From an uncultured Lachnospiraceae bacterium (GTDB lineage Bacteria > Bacillota > Clostridia > Lachnospirales > Lachnospiraceae), in contig CAMWHJ010000013.1 of NCBI GenBank assembly GCA_947174015.1, forward strand, positions 1-60,229: a stretch of 60,229 bases of DNA. Reading direction: 5' to 3'. Positions 26,010 to 34,665 of the stretch are shown here, one piece after another; the stretch's first letter is position 1; every line of letters starts with the position of its first letter. The translations under genes were made by a program, and so were the position numbers. The notes beneath the pieces were generated by a model that saw nothing but the letters and a program-made list of their open reading frames with translations, made no database searches and was not told the DNA's origin.

Positions 26010-27036
26010 GAAGATAGGATTACGCCTGCTGCTCATCATTGTGGTGATTGTTGTGTATGAAATTGGTGTTCGATACGCATATGAATCTTACTTTGCCAGC
26101 GTGATTTATACCAATCGGGAAAAATCACAGATGGCGGGTACCATTGAAACGCTGTACTGTGGTACATCCACAATGCAGCGTGGTATAAACATGGATGTGG
26201 CAGATCAAGAGATGGATACCATCAGCTTCAACATTGCCAGCAGTGACCAGCCTATGGATGGCACATATTTTCTTATGAAGGATATGGTGAAAGATAATCC
26301 GGTGAATACGGTATTCTTAGGGGTATCCCCAGAAACCATGAGCAAGGACAAGCTGGCAACGAAATGGAAATCCCTTGTGGTGGATCGTTTGGATGGAGCA
26401 GAGGATAAGATGGACTATCTGATTCATGGCTCATCCATAGAAGAGTGGCCGTATCTGCTGTTGTATTCTGTTCGAGTGGATGATTATCTGGACTTTAAAG
26501 CAGTAAAGAAAAATATTACGAAAAAATGCTCCAAAGAATTTGCAGAAGGCTCCACTCATGACAAATATTACAGAGGACGAGGTGCTTTTGGGAGAAATAA
26601 AGTTTATCAAGCAGAACCGGTGGGTACACTAGAACAGAGAAAATCTGCTTTTAACTCTGCCGATATTTATCAGAAGTATGAAGATTACTTTAAAAAATGT
26701 ATTGAATTTTGTCAGGAAAAGGATATTGAAGTGGTGCTTTTGTATCCGCCAATGACAGGAAATAAGATTAACAAATACAAAGATATTACACCCATTCATG
26801 ATTACTATGGGGAAATTGCCCAAGAGTATGGTGTAGAGTTTTGGGATTTTAATTATTATAAGGATTTAAAAACTGTATTTTCAAATGAATTTTTTGAGGA
26901 TGAAAAGCATCTGAATGGAGAAGGCGGAAAGGTGTTTGCCCGGGAGTTAGCCAAGGTTTACAGAGCTTATCAAGCGGGTGAGAAAACGGACAAATTCTTT
27001 TTAGATATCTGTCCCTTTTATCTGGCAGCAGAATAA
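25996..27036 (+). CDS. Membrane-anchored SGNH/DltD-like protein, paralogue 2
   Basis: A 346-residue protein, one N-terminal transmembrane helix (about 8-22) and an extracellular domain. GTST (Ser about 58) and EDEKHLNGEG (Asp about 302, His about 305) match an SGNH-type catalytic set. It occupies the place of DltD at the end of a dlt operon and is a paralogue of the protein encoded at 18532. The ATG at 25996 lies 8 nt after GGAGG; a TTG at 25990 is too close. It may move the group from the MBOAT protein to the final polymer, or trim it. A strong terminator follows. Confidence 0.75.
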   Translation: MRSIRKIGLRLLLIIVVIVVYEIGVRYAYESYFASVIYTNREKSQMAGTIETLYCGTSTMQRGINMDVADQEMDTISFNIASSDQPMDGTYFLMKDMVKDNPVNTVFLGVSPETMSKDKLATKWKSLVVDRLDGAEDKMDYLIHGSSIEEWPYLLLYSVRVDDYLDFKAVKKNITKKCSKEFAEGSTHDKYYRGRGAFGRNKVYQAEPVGTLEQRKSAFNSADIYQKYEDYFKKCIEFCQEKDIEVVLLYPPMTGNKINKYKDITPIHDYYGEIAQEYGVEFWDFNYYKDLKTVFSNEFFEDEKHLNGEGGKVFARELAKVYRAYQAGEKTDKFFLDICPFYLAAE

Positions 27037-27037
27037 G

Positions 27038-27067
27038 AAAAAGGTCTGGGAAAACCAGACCTTTTTT
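27038..27067. terminator. Bidirectional terminator at the end of the accessory cluster
   Basis: AAAAAGGTCTGG (27038-27049) pairs with CCAGACCTTTTT (27055-27066), loop GAAAA, T-run on both strands. It ends the Dlt-like operon and the convergent DUF1292 gene. The 62 bp up to 27129 hold nothing else. Confidence 0.9.
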
Positions 27068-27129
27068 GCACAATGCATCGGGATGGCTATTTCAGCCTAA
27101 TAGTATGCTGGGTGGAAATTCTAAGAACT

Positions 27130-27444
27130 TTACTCATCTTCGTCGCTGTAAAATTCTTCGTACTCAGCCTCGTCCAGCCACTCATCAAAGGCATCAGCCG
27201 CAATCTCATATTCTTCCTCAGAGGGAATATTCTCGATGCGTGGGACTTCATTTTCCTCATAATAGCGGTAAAGCAGAGCCTCTCCCTCTTCAAAGCCGCT
27301 GCCTTCTGCCGGCAGCAGAGCGATATAATCTTGCTTATCTACGGTATAAATGGTAAGGATCTCGCACTCCACCTCCGAACCATCATCTAAGGTTAAGGTT
27401 ACAACCACATCATTTTCTTCGTCATAAGTTTCTTCTTTGCCCAT
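27130..27444 (-). CDS. DUF1292 family protein
   Basis: A 104-residue, very acidic protein (DEENDVVVTLTLDDGSEVEC, then a Glu/Asp-rich tail). The opening strand pattern and the YIALLPAEG segment are typical of DUF1292, a small family conserved in Firmicutes, often near the Holliday resolvase gene ruvX/yrrK; that neighbour is absent here. A GCGAGG site precedes the ATG. Function is unknown. Confidence 0.8.
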   Translation of the reverse strand: MGKEETYDEENDVVVTLTLDDGSEVECEILTIYTVDKQDYIALLPAEGSGFEEGEALLYRYYEENEVPRIENIPSEEEYEIAADAFDEWLDEAEYEEFYSDEDE

Positions 27445-27592
27445 GTTTTGACCTCGCTTTTCATAGTTTTATAACTGCTTTTTACGCTGGCAGTTATGCT
27501 GTGTTCCAAGAGAATGTTTTGGTATTCCATAACATCTAATGATAATGTATCAAAATACATAAAAAAAAGCAATAAAAATTGTAAAATATTCA

Positions 27593-27620
27593 TTGACTTT
27601 CTGACATTTTATAATAAAAT
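27593..27620 (+). promoter_or_regulatory. Promoter of the basic low-complexity protein gene
   Basis: TTGACT (27593-27598), a 16-bp spacer and TAAAAT (27615-27620) in a very AT-rich stretch. Two further TATAAT hexamers (27610, 27620) have wrong spacing to this -35 box. Confidence 0.5.
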
Positions 27621-27690
27621 ATAATTATTAAAGATTTAAGAATTTTTTAAGAATATGTCAGTGTATAGTGACAATGGAAGGAGAACTACG

Positions 27691-28188
27691 GTGGCTACAG
27701 GCGATACAAGGATGGAACGAGGAAATGGAGAAAGAAAAAATACAGACCGTTCCTACCAAAGAAAGAACAGTAAATCAAGTGAGAAAGGCGGATTTCGGAA
27801 AACAGAAGGAAAGCCTTATAACAGACCAAAAGATGGTATGAGACCAAAAGAAGGTGCGAAGCCATATCGTCCAAGATTTGACAAGGACGAGGAGGAGAGC
27901 AGTTACAAATATTCCAGAGGAAACGACCGCAGAAACCAGAAAAGTCAGCAAATGTCAAAAGAAAATGCAAAGATAAAAGAGCAGCAGCCGGATAAGATGG
28001 ATATTGTAAAACGGCTGGAAAAAGAAAAAAAGGCTATGGAGAAAAAAAGCAATAACCAGAATAGCAGTAAGAATAAAGGGAACACCAAGCGAGTGCAGCG
28101 CCCCATAAAGAGAAGCAATAATATTGACTGGACCAGAGAGTATGAAAATGACTCCTATGATGATGACGATATGAGTTATTTGTACTGA
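27691..28188 (+). CDS. Low-complexity, highly charged hypothetical protein
   Basis: A 165-residue protein dominated by Lys, Arg, Asn, Ser and Glu (KNTDRSYQRKNSKSSEKGGF, repeated PKEG/PKDG units), ending with an acidic-aromatic tail DSYDDDDMSYLY. No signal peptide or membrane helix. Such a composition suggests an intrinsically disordered, probably RNA- or DNA-binding protein, but no domain is recognisable. The GTG at 27691 has AAGGAG 7 nt upstream; the ATG at 27655 has no site. It lies upstream of the FAS operon but has a separate promoter. Confidence 0.6.
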   Translation: MATGDTRMERGNGERKNTDRSYQRKNSKSSEKGGFRKTEGKPYNRPKDGMRPKEGAKPYRPRFDKDEEESSYKYSRGNDRRNQKSQQMSKENAKIKEQQPDKMDIVKRLEKEKKAMEKKSNNQNSSKNKGNTKRVQRPIKRSNNIDWTREYENDSYDDDDMSYLY

Positions 28189-28255
28189 AAATATGGGCAG
28201 GACACAACAGGGGATAATTAGAAAAAGATTTGCTGACATTTTATTAAGAAAAGTG

Positions 28256-28284
28256 TTGACAAATCTTTCCTTACATCATATACT
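28256..28284 (+). promoter_or_regulatory. Promoter of the fatty-acid synthesis operon
   Basis: TTGACA (28256-28261), a 17-bp spacer and TATACT (28279-28284), near consensus. It lies 55 bp before acpP and its -10 box overlaps a FabT-like palindrome. Confidence 0.85.
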
Positions 28285-28298
28285 TTGATTATCAAACT
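28282..28298 (+). promoter_or_regulatory. FabT-like operator
   Basis: ACTTTGATTATCAAACT is a near-perfect 17-bp palindrome that matches the FabT (MarR-family) box known from streptococci and lactococci, roughly AGTTTGAtTATCAAACT. It overlaps the -10 box and the expected start site, where binding would repress. A degenerate second half-match (TTTGTTTATAAAA) follows at 28301-28313. No MarR gene is in the window. Confidence 0.6.
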
Positions 28299-28338
28299 AT
28301 TTGTTTATAAAACTATTTAAAATGGAAAGGAAAAAATC

Positions 28339-28572
28339 ATGTTAGAAAAAATCAAAGGAATTATTGCAGAACAGTTAAACGTTGAGGCAGACACTATCAC
28401 AGAGGCTACCAGCTTTAAAGAAGATTTAGGTGCAGACTCTTTAGATTTATTTGAATTAGTTATGAGTTTAGAGGAAGAGTACAATGTGGAAATTCCGGCA
28501 GAAGATTTAGAGAACATAACAACCGTAGGTGCAGTGTTAGAGTACTTAAAGAAAAAGGGTGTGAAAGAATAA
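28339..28572 (+). CDS. acpP: Acyl carrier protein (fatty acid synthesis)
   Basis: A 77-residue acidic protein with the classic GADSLDLFELV site (S34 carries phosphopantetheine). First gene of a ten-gene operon for fatty-acid elongation and malonyl-CoA supply. GGAAAGGA lies upstream of the ATG; the fabK gene follows after 1 nt. Confidence 0.93.
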   Translation: MLEKIKGIIAEQLNVEADTITEATSFKEDLGADSLDLFELVMSLEEEYNVEIPAEDLENITTVGAVLEYLKKKGVKE

Positions 28573-28573
28573 G

Positions 28574-29500
28574 ATGGAGACAAGAATCACAAAGCTCCTT
28601 GGCATTCAGTATCCCATTATCCAAGGCGGAATGGCATGGGTAGCAGAGCATACCCTTGCCGCTGCCGTATCAAACGCAGGAGGTCTTGGTCTGATTGGCG
28701 GTGCCAGTGCCTCTGCGGATGTGATCCGGGAGGAAATCAGAAAAGCCAAGGAAATGACAGAAAAGCCATTTGGTGTAAATGTAATGCTTATGAGTCCTCA
28801 TGCAGATGAAGTGGCTCAGGTGATTGTGGAGGAGGGCATTAAGGTGGTAACCACCGGTGCCGGAAATCCGGAAAAATATATGGACTTGTGGAAAAATGCC
28901 GGTGTAAAGGTGATTCCGGTGGTGGCTTCCGTGGCATTGGCAAAACGTATGGAAAAGTACGGTGCAGATGCAGTGATTGCCGAAGGCTGTGAGTCTGGCG
29001 GACACATTGGAGAGCAGACAACCATGTGTCTGGTGCCTCAGGTGGCAGATGCAGTGGAAATCCCAGTGATTGCAGCCGGAGGTATTGCCGATGGCAGAGG
29101 TTTTGCGGCAGTGCGTATGCTGGGAGCAGAAGCAGCCCAGATTGGAACACGTTTTGTGGCATCCAAGGAAGCGGTGGTTCATGATAACTATAAGGAAAGA
29201 ATCATCAAAGCCAAGGATATTGATTCCGAAGTTACCGGAAGAAGCAACGGACATCCCATTCGAGTGCTTCGCAATAAGATGACCAGAGAATATCTTCGTT
29301 TGGAAAAAGAGGGAGCACCATTTGAAGAATTAGAGTATCTGACCTTAGGTTCCCTGCGAAAAGCGGTAGTAGAGGGAGATGTGGTAAACGGTTCCCTAAT
29401 GGCAGGACAGATCGCTGGTTTAATAAAAGAAGAAAAGACTTGTGAAGAAATTGTCAAAGAAATTATCACAGAGGCAGAAGCATTATTAGGTGGAAAATAA
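28574..29500 (+). CDS. fabK: Enoyl-ACP reductase II (FMN)
   Basis: A 308-residue FMN-dependent reductase for the last step of each elongation cycle. Features: IQGGMAWVAEHTLAAAVSNAGGLG (split in the usual TIM-barrel start), GCESGGHIGEQTT (flavin/phosphate loop) and VIAAGGIADGRG. FabK replaces FabI in many Firmicutes; no FabI is seen. It lies between acpP and fabD, the streptococcal-type order. Confidence 0.92.
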   Translation: METRITKLLGIQYPIIQGGMAWVAEHTLAAAVSNAGGLGLIGGASASADVIREEIRKAKEMTEKPFGVNVMLMSPHADEVAQVIVEEGIKVVTTGAGNPEKYMDLWKNAGVKVIPVVASVALAKRMEKYGADAVIAEGCESGGHIGEQTTMCLVPQVADAVEIPVIAAGGIADGRGFAAVRMLGAEAAQIGTRFVASKEAVVHDNYKERIIKAKDIDSEVTGRSNGHPIRVLRNKMTREYLRLEKEGAPFEELEYLTLGSLRKAVVEGDVVNGSLMAGQIAGLIKEEKTCEEIVKEIITEAEALLGGK

Positions 29501-29511
29501 GGAGAACAACC

Positions 29512-30447
29512 ATGAGTAAGATTGCATTTGTATTCCCGGGACAGGGCGCCCAGTATGTGGGTATGGGAAAAGATTTTTATGAAAATTTCCAGACGGCAAA
29601 AGATATTTTTGCAGAGGCAGAGCAGGCAAGCGGGCTGGATGTAGCCGCCATATGCTTTGAAGAAAATGAGAAAATCAATCAGACAGAGTATACTCAGATT
29701 GCAATGCTGGCAACAGAGCTTGCCATTGCAAAGGTACTGGAGGATGAGGGAATTAGTCCTCAGGTCACAGCAGGGCTCAGCCTTGGGGAATACGGTGCAG
29801 TGGTAACTGCGGGGGTTATGAGCACAAAAGATGCTTTCAAGGTGGTACGTCAGCGAGGAATTCTGATGCAGAATGCAGTGCCTGTTGGCGGTGCCATGGC
29901 AGCAGTATTAGGAAGCAGCCAGGAGACCATTGAAAAGATTTGCGATGAGACAGAAGGGATTGTAAGCATTGCCAATTACAACTGTCCGGGGCAGATCGTC
30001 ATTACCGGAGAGGAAGCGGCAGTAGATAAGGCTTGTGAAGCTCTGAAAGAGGCAGGAGCCAAAAGATGTGTAAAATTGAATGTTAGTGGTCCATTCCACT
30101 CTGCTTTGCTGGAAACAGCAGGACAGGAACTGTCCAAAGTATTAGCTCCCTTAGAGCTTGAAGAGATGACGATCCCATATTTAACCAATGTAACAGGAGA
30201 TTATGTGGCAGCGGTTGACGAGATCAAGGAACTGCTGGAAAAGCAGGTATCTTCTTCGGTAAGATGGCAGCAGAATGTGGAGAGAATGATTGCAGATGGT
30301 GTGGACGTTATGATAGAGATAGGACCGGGAAAAACGCTTTCCGGCTTCCTGCGGAAAATTGATAAAGAGAAGAAAGTAACCATGTACAACGTGGAAAACA
30401 TAGAAGATTTAAATAAACTGTTAGAAAACAGGAGGTCATTATGTTAG
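29512..30447 (+). CDS. fabD: Malonyl-CoA:ACP transacylase
   Basis: A 311-residue enzyme moving malonyl from CoA to ACP. Motifs: [12 protein letters not shown] at the N-terminus, the nucleophile Ser in GLSLGEYGA, the catalytic His in GPFHSALL, and a C-terminal GPGKTLSGF. Start after GGAGAAC, 12 nt after fabK; it overlaps fabG by 7 nt. Confidence 0.94.
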   Translation: MSKIAFVFPGQGAQYVGMGKDFYENFQTAKDIFAEAEQASGLDVAAICFEENEKINQTEYTQIAMLATELAIAKVLEDEGISPQVTAGLSLGEYGAVVTAGVMSTKDAFKVVRQRGILMQNAVPVGGAMAAVLGSSQETIEKICDETEGIVSIANYNCPGQIVITGEEAAVDKACEALKEAGAKRCVKLNVSGPFHSALLETAGQELSKVLAPLELEEMTIPYLTNVTGDYVAAVDEIKELLEKQVSSSVRWQQNVERMIADGVDVMIEIGPGKTLSGFLRKIDKEKKVTMYNVENIEDLNKLLENRRSLC

Positions 30448-31181
30448 AGGGGAAAATCGCATTGGTGACAGGTGCATCCAGAGGAATCGGAAAAGCCATT
30501 GCTCTTACTTTGGCAGAACAGGGAGCTGTGGTAGTTGTAAATTACAACGGTTCACAGGAAAAGGCACAGGAAGTGGTTCGGGAGATAACGGAGGCAGGCG
30601 GCAAGGCTTCCCTGAGCCAGTGTAATGTGGCAGATTTTGCAGCCACAGAGGAAATGATAAAGAATATTATAAAAGAATACGGTGCACTGGATATTCTGGT
30701 GAACAACGCAGGCATCACCAGAGATAATTTGATTTTAAAAATGAAAGAAGAAGATTTTGATGCAGTGTTGGATATTAATTTAAAGGGTGCCTTTAACACC
30801 ATTAAACATGCATCAAGACAGATGTTAAAACAAAAATCCGGCAAGATCATTAATATTTCCTCTGTATCAGGAATTTTGGGAAATGCAGGACAGGCAAATT
30901 ATTCCGCATCCAAAGCAGGGGTCATCGGTCTCACCAAATCCGTTGCCAGAGAATTATCATCCCGTCAGATTAATGTCAATGCGGTGGCACCGGGATTTAT
31001 TGATACAGATATGACACAGGCGATGACAGAACAGGCAAAGGAAGAGATGAGCAGTCAGATTCCTTTTGGCAGATGTGGTCAGGCACAGGAAGTGGCAGAT
31101 GTGGTGGCTTTTCTGGCATCGGAGAAAGCAGCATATATTACAGGTCAGGTCATCAGTGTGGATGGCGGTCTGGCAATTTAA
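30441..31181 (+). CDS. fabG: 3-oxoacyl-ACP reductase
   Basis: A 246-residue short-chain dehydrogenase. NADPH motif [21 protein letters not shown], catalytic Ser in NISSVSG, and YSASKAG with the Tyr/Lys pair, all intact. It reduces beta-ketoacyl-ACP in each cycle. The start overlaps fabD and is preceded by AGGAGG. Confidence 0.95.
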   Translation: MLEGKIALVTGASRGIGKAIALTLAEQGAVVVVNYNGSQEKAQEVVREITEAGGKASLSQCNVADFAATEEMIKNIIKEYGALDILVNNAGITRDNLILKMKEEDFDAVLDINLKGAFNTIKHASRQMLKQKSGKIINISSVSGILGNAGQANYSASKAGVIGLTKSVARELSSRQINVNAVAPGFIDTDMTQAMTEQAKEEMSSQIPFGRCGQAQEVADVVAFLASEKAAYITGQVISVDGGLAI

Positions 31182-31192
31182 AGGAGATTGTT

Positions 31193-32425
31193 ATGAAGAG
31201 AGTTGTAGTTACCGGTATGGGAGCAATTACTCCGCTCGGTTTAGGCGTAGAGAATTTCTGGAATGGTATCAAAGAGGGAGCCTTAGGCTTTGACCAAATT
31301 ACAAAATTTGATACTGCGGATTATAAAGTAAAGATAGCGGCTGAGGTAAAGAACTTCGATCCCAAGGCATATATGGATCCAAAATCTGCTCGCAGAATGG
31401 AAGAATTTTGTCAGTTTGCAGTGGCGGCTGCCAAAGAGGCATTGGAGGATTCCGGTATTGATATGGAACAGGAAGACCCATACAGAGTGGGCTGTTCTGT
31501 CGGTTCCGGTATCGGCAGTCTGGATGTGTTTGAGAAGAACCATCAGAAGCTTTTGGAAAAGGGACCCTCCAGAATGAATCCTCTGTTAATTCCACTCATG
31601 ATTCCGAATATGGCAGCAGGAAATGTATCCATTCAGTTTGGTTTAAAGGGCAAGAGCATTAACGTTGTAACAGCCTGTGCCACCGGAACCAATTCCATCG
31701 GTGAAGCCTTCCGTTCCATTCAGCATGGAGAGGCGGATGTGATGGTGGCAGGAGGAACAGAAAGTTCGATTACTCCGGTAGGTATTGGAGGCTTTACAGG
31801 ACTCACTGCCTTGTCCACAGTGGAGGATGTCACCAAATGTTCTCTGCCCTTTGATAAGAACCGAAGCGGTTTTGTGATGGGTGAGGGTGCTGGTGTGGTA
31901 ATATTAGAAGAGTTAGAGCATGCCAAGAAGCGTGGAGCAAAGATTTATGCAGAAGTGATGGGCTATGGTTGCACCTCAGATGCATATCACATTACTTCCC
32001 CGGCTGAGGATGGTATGGGAGCTGCCAATGCCATGCTGTTTGCTATTCAGGATGCAGGTATTGAAAAAGAGCAGGTTACTTACATCAATGCTCATGGAAC
32101 GGCAACCCACCACAATGATTTGTTTGAAACAAGAGCCATCAAGGCGGCTTTTGGTGAACATGCAGCCAACTTGAAGATCAATTCCACCAAATCCATGATT
32201 GGACATTTGTTAGGTGCTGCAGGGGCGGTAGAGTTTATTGCCTGTGTAAAGCAGATGGAAGAGGGCTATATCCACAGAACCGTTGGTTACGAGACACCGG
32301 ATGAGGAGATGGATTTAGACTACTGTAAGGAACCAGTAAATACAGAGATCACTTATGCATTGTCAAATTCTCTGGGCTTTGGAGGACATAATGCAAGTAT
32401 CTTAATTGGAAAGTATAACGAATAG
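31193..32425 (+). CDS. fabF: Beta-ketoacyl-ACP synthase II
   Basis: A 410-residue condensing enzyme. The Cys-His-His triad is visible: TACATGT (Cys), NAHGTATHHND (His) and STKSMIGHLLGAAG (Lys/His). It condenses malonyl-ACP with acyl-ACP. The start at 31193 has AAGGAG 7 nt upstream. No fabH (initiating KAS III) is in this operon, so initiation must be encoded elsewhere. Confidence 0.95.
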   Translation: MKRVVVTGMGAITPLGLGVENFWNGIKEGALGFDQITKFDTADYKVKIAAEVKNFDPKAYMDPKSARRMEEFCQFAVAAAKEALEDSGIDMEQEDPYRVGCSVGSGIGSLDVFEKNHQKLLEKGPSRMNPLLIPLMIPNMAAGNVSIQFGLKGKSINVVTACATGTNSIGEAFRSIQHGEADVMVAGGTESSITPVGIGGFTGLTALSTVEDVTKCSLPFDKNRSGFVMGEGAGVVILEELEHAKKRGAKIYAEVMGYGCTSDAYHITSPAEDGMGAANAMLFAIQDAGIEKEQVTYINAHGTATHHNDLFETRAIKAAFGEHAANLKINSTKSMIGHLLGAAGAVEFIACVKQMEEGYIHRTVGYETPDEEMDLDYCKEPVNTEITYALSNSLGFGGHNASILIGKYNE

Positions 32426-32436
32426 AGGTGTTGACC

Positions 32437-32865
32437 ATGGAATTTGAACAGATGATACGTTTGATTGAGACGGTTTCCTCATCTGAATTAAGCTGCTTTA
32501 CCTTAGAAGAAGGGAACTTAAAAATTGCCTTAAAGAAGGAGAAAAAGACCGTGGCAGTGGTGGAATCTGCAGCTGCCATTCCTCAGGAGAGCAGTACCAA
32601 AGTATCTGTCACAGAAAAGAAGACAGAGGGCTATGAGATGAAGTCTCCTCTTGTGGGAACTTTTTACAATGCACCATCTCCGGATGCAGAAGCCTTTGTG
32701 AAGGTGGGCGACAGAGTAACCAAGGGGCAGACACTGGGAATTATTGAGGCAATGAAGCTAATGAATGAAATTGAATGTGAACAGGATGGTGTCATCAAAG
32801 AAATTCTGGTGGATAATCAGGAAATGGTAGAATATGGTCAGACCTTGTTTGTGATTGGTAAGTAG
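32437..32865 (+). CDS. accB: Biotin carboxyl carrier protein of acetyl-CoA carboxylase
   Basis: A 142-residue protein. An N-terminal helix-rich part (FEQMIRLIETVSSSE) is joined by a flexible linker to a biotinyl domain; the biotinylated Lys lies in IEAMKLMNEIE. The start at 32437 has GAGG 8 nt upstream; the GTG at 32428 abuts that site. It carries carboxybiotin between AccC and the AccDA protein, both encoded downstream. Confidence 0.93.
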   Translation: MEFEQMIRLIETVSSSELSCFTLEEGNLKIALKKEKKTVAVVESAAAIPQESSTKVSVTEKKTEGYEMKSPLVGTFYNAPSPDAEAFVKVGDRVTKGQTLGIIEAMKLMNEIECEQDGVIKEILVDNQEMVEYGQTLFVIGK

Positions 32866-32875
32866 GAGGATGGAA

Positions 32876-33304
32876 ATGTCAGTATTGTCAACAAAGGAAA
32901 TTATGGAGATTATTCCTCATAGACAGCCGTTTTTATTAATAGATACCATAGAAGAATTGCAGGAGGGTGTAAAGGCTGTGGGAAAAAAATGTGTTTCCTA
33001 CAACGAGCCCTTCTTTGCAGGTCATTTTCCAACAGAACCAGTAATGCCGGGAGTCTTGATTGTGGAGGCAATGGCACAGGTAGGTGCGGTGGCACTTTTA
33101 TCCAAGGATGAATTTAAAGGGAAAACCGCATATTTTGGAGGTATCAATTCTGCGAAATTTAAGCAGAAAGTGGTACCGGGGGATGTGCTGATGTTAGAGC
33201 TTGAGATTACCAAGCAGAAAGGTCCTATCGGTGTAGGTGTTGGAAAAGCATATGTGGATGGCAAGCTGGTAACACAGGCAGAGCTTACCTTTGCTATCGG
33301 ATAG
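32876..33304 (+). CDS. fabZ: 3-hydroxyacyl-ACP dehydratase
   Basis: A 142-residue hot-dog fold dehydratase. Typical [11 protein letters not shown] start and the catalytic pair in [20 protein letters not shown] (His and Glu). The start at 32876 lies 6 nt after AGGAGG; the ATG at 32870 abuts it. It is placed between accB and accC, as in streptococcal fab operons. Confidence 0.94.
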   Translation: MSVLSTKEIMEIIPHRQPFLLIDTIEELQEGVKAVGKKCVSYNEPFFAGHFPTEPVMPGVLIVEAMAQVGAVALLSKDEFKGKTAYFGGINSAKFKQKVVPGDVLMLELEITKQKGPIGVGVGKAYVDGKLVTQAELTFAIG

Positions 33305-33312
33305 GAGGAAAT

Positions 33313-34653
33313 ATGTTTCGCAAGATACTGATTGCAAATCGAGGAGAGATTGCAGTGCGCATTATCCGGGCTTGCAGGGAAATGGGTATCGAGACAGTTG
33401 CGGTATATTCTGAGGCTGACAGGGAGGCATTGCATACTCAGTTGGCAGATGAAGCTATTTGTATCGGACCGGCTGCATCCAAGGAAAGTTATCTGAACAT
33501 GGAACGGATTGTCAGTGCCACCATTGTAACCGGAGCAGAGGCAATTCATCCGGGATTCGGTTTTTTATCAGAAAACAGCCGGTTTGTAGATATGTGCCGC
33601 AAGTGTAATATTGCTTTTATCGGTCCTTCCCCTGAAGTGATCCAGAAAATGGGAAATAAGTCAGAGGCAAGACGCACTATGATGGAAGCAGGTGTTCCCG
33701 TGGTGCCGGGCACAAAAGAACCTGTATATGATTCTCAAAAGGGACTGGAAATTGCCAAAACCATTGGTTTTCCCGTAATGATTAAGGCATCCTCCGGCGG
33801 TGGCGGCAAGGGAATGCGCATGGCGGCCGGTGAAGAAGAATTTGTCAAACAGTTTGAGACTGCCCAGATGGAGTCGGAGGCCGCCTTTGGAGATTCCACC
33901 ATGTATATCGAAAAATTCATTGAGGAGCCAAAACACATTGAATTTCAGATTATGGCAGATAAATTTGGCAACGTAATACAATTAGGGGAACGTGACTGTT
34001 CCCTGCAGCGGCGCCATCAGAAAGTATTGGAGGAATCCCCATCCCCTGCTCTGGATGCAGATCTTAGAAAACGCATGGGAGACACTGCGGTGGCAGCGGC
34101 TAAGGCGGCAGAGTACGAAGGTGCCGGAACCATTGAATTCTTATTGGATAAAAATAAAGGCTTTTATTTTATGGAAATGAATACCAGAATACAGGTGGAG
34201 CATGGAGTCACAGAATTAGTAACAGGGTTGGATTTGATTAAAGAGCAGATTCGTGTGGCAGCCGGAGAAAAGCTGTCGGTAACACAGGAAGAGATAACTT
34301 TGTGCGGTCATGCCATGGAGTGCAGAATTAACGCAGAAAATCCCAAGAAGAATTTTATGCCTTGTCCTGGAAAAATCACTTCCCTGCATTTGCCGGGAGG
34401 GAATGGAGTGAGAATTGATACGGCAGTGTATCATGATTACACCATTCCTGCAAATTATGATTCCATGATTGCTAAGGTTATGGTAAAGGACAGAGACAGA
34501 GATTCTGCCATTGCCAAGATGCGCAGCGTACTGGGAGAACTTATTGTGGAAGGAATTGAAACGAATATTGATTTTCAGTATGAAATTTTAAATCATGAGG
34601 ATTTTCAGGCTGGAAATTTCACCACTCAGTTTATTGAAGAAAACTTTGGTTAG
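33313..34653 (+). CDS. accC: Biotin carboxylase subunit of acetyl-CoA carboxylase
   Basis: A 446-residue ATP-grasp enzyme. [16 protein letters not shown] start, glycine-rich ATP loop [10 protein letters not shown], and [10 protein letters not shown] active site are intact; the C-terminal domain ends normally. It carboxylates the biotin on AccB. The gap to fabZ is 8 nt. Confidence 0.95.
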   Translation: MFRKILIANRGEIAVRIIRACREMGIETVAVYSEADREALHTQLADEAICIGPAASKESYLNMERIVSATIVTGAEAIHPGFGFLSENSRFVDMCRKCNIAFIGPSPEVIQKMGNKSEARRTMMEAGVPVVPGTKEPVYDSQKGLEIAKTIGFPVMIKASSGGGGKGMRMAAGEEEFVKQFETAQMESEAAFGDSTMYIEKFIEEPKHIEFQIMADKFGNVIQLGERDCSLQRRHQKVLEESPSPALDADLRKRMGDTAVAAAKAAEYEGAGTIEFLLDKNKGFYFMEMNTRIQVEHGVTELVTGLDLIKEQIRVAAGEKLSVTQEEITLCGHAMECRINAENPKKNFMPCPGKITSLHLPGGNGVRIDTAVYHDYTIPANYDSMIAKVMVKDRDRDSAIAKMRSVLGELIVEGIETNIDFQYEILNHEDFQAGNFTTQFIEENFG

Positions 34654-34665
34654 GAGTAGAGGCTT

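Noticed and set aside
28670..29254. Minus-strand ORF (194 codons) opposite fabK
   Set aside because: His- and Cys-rich antisense product typical of a shadow frame; fabK is certain.
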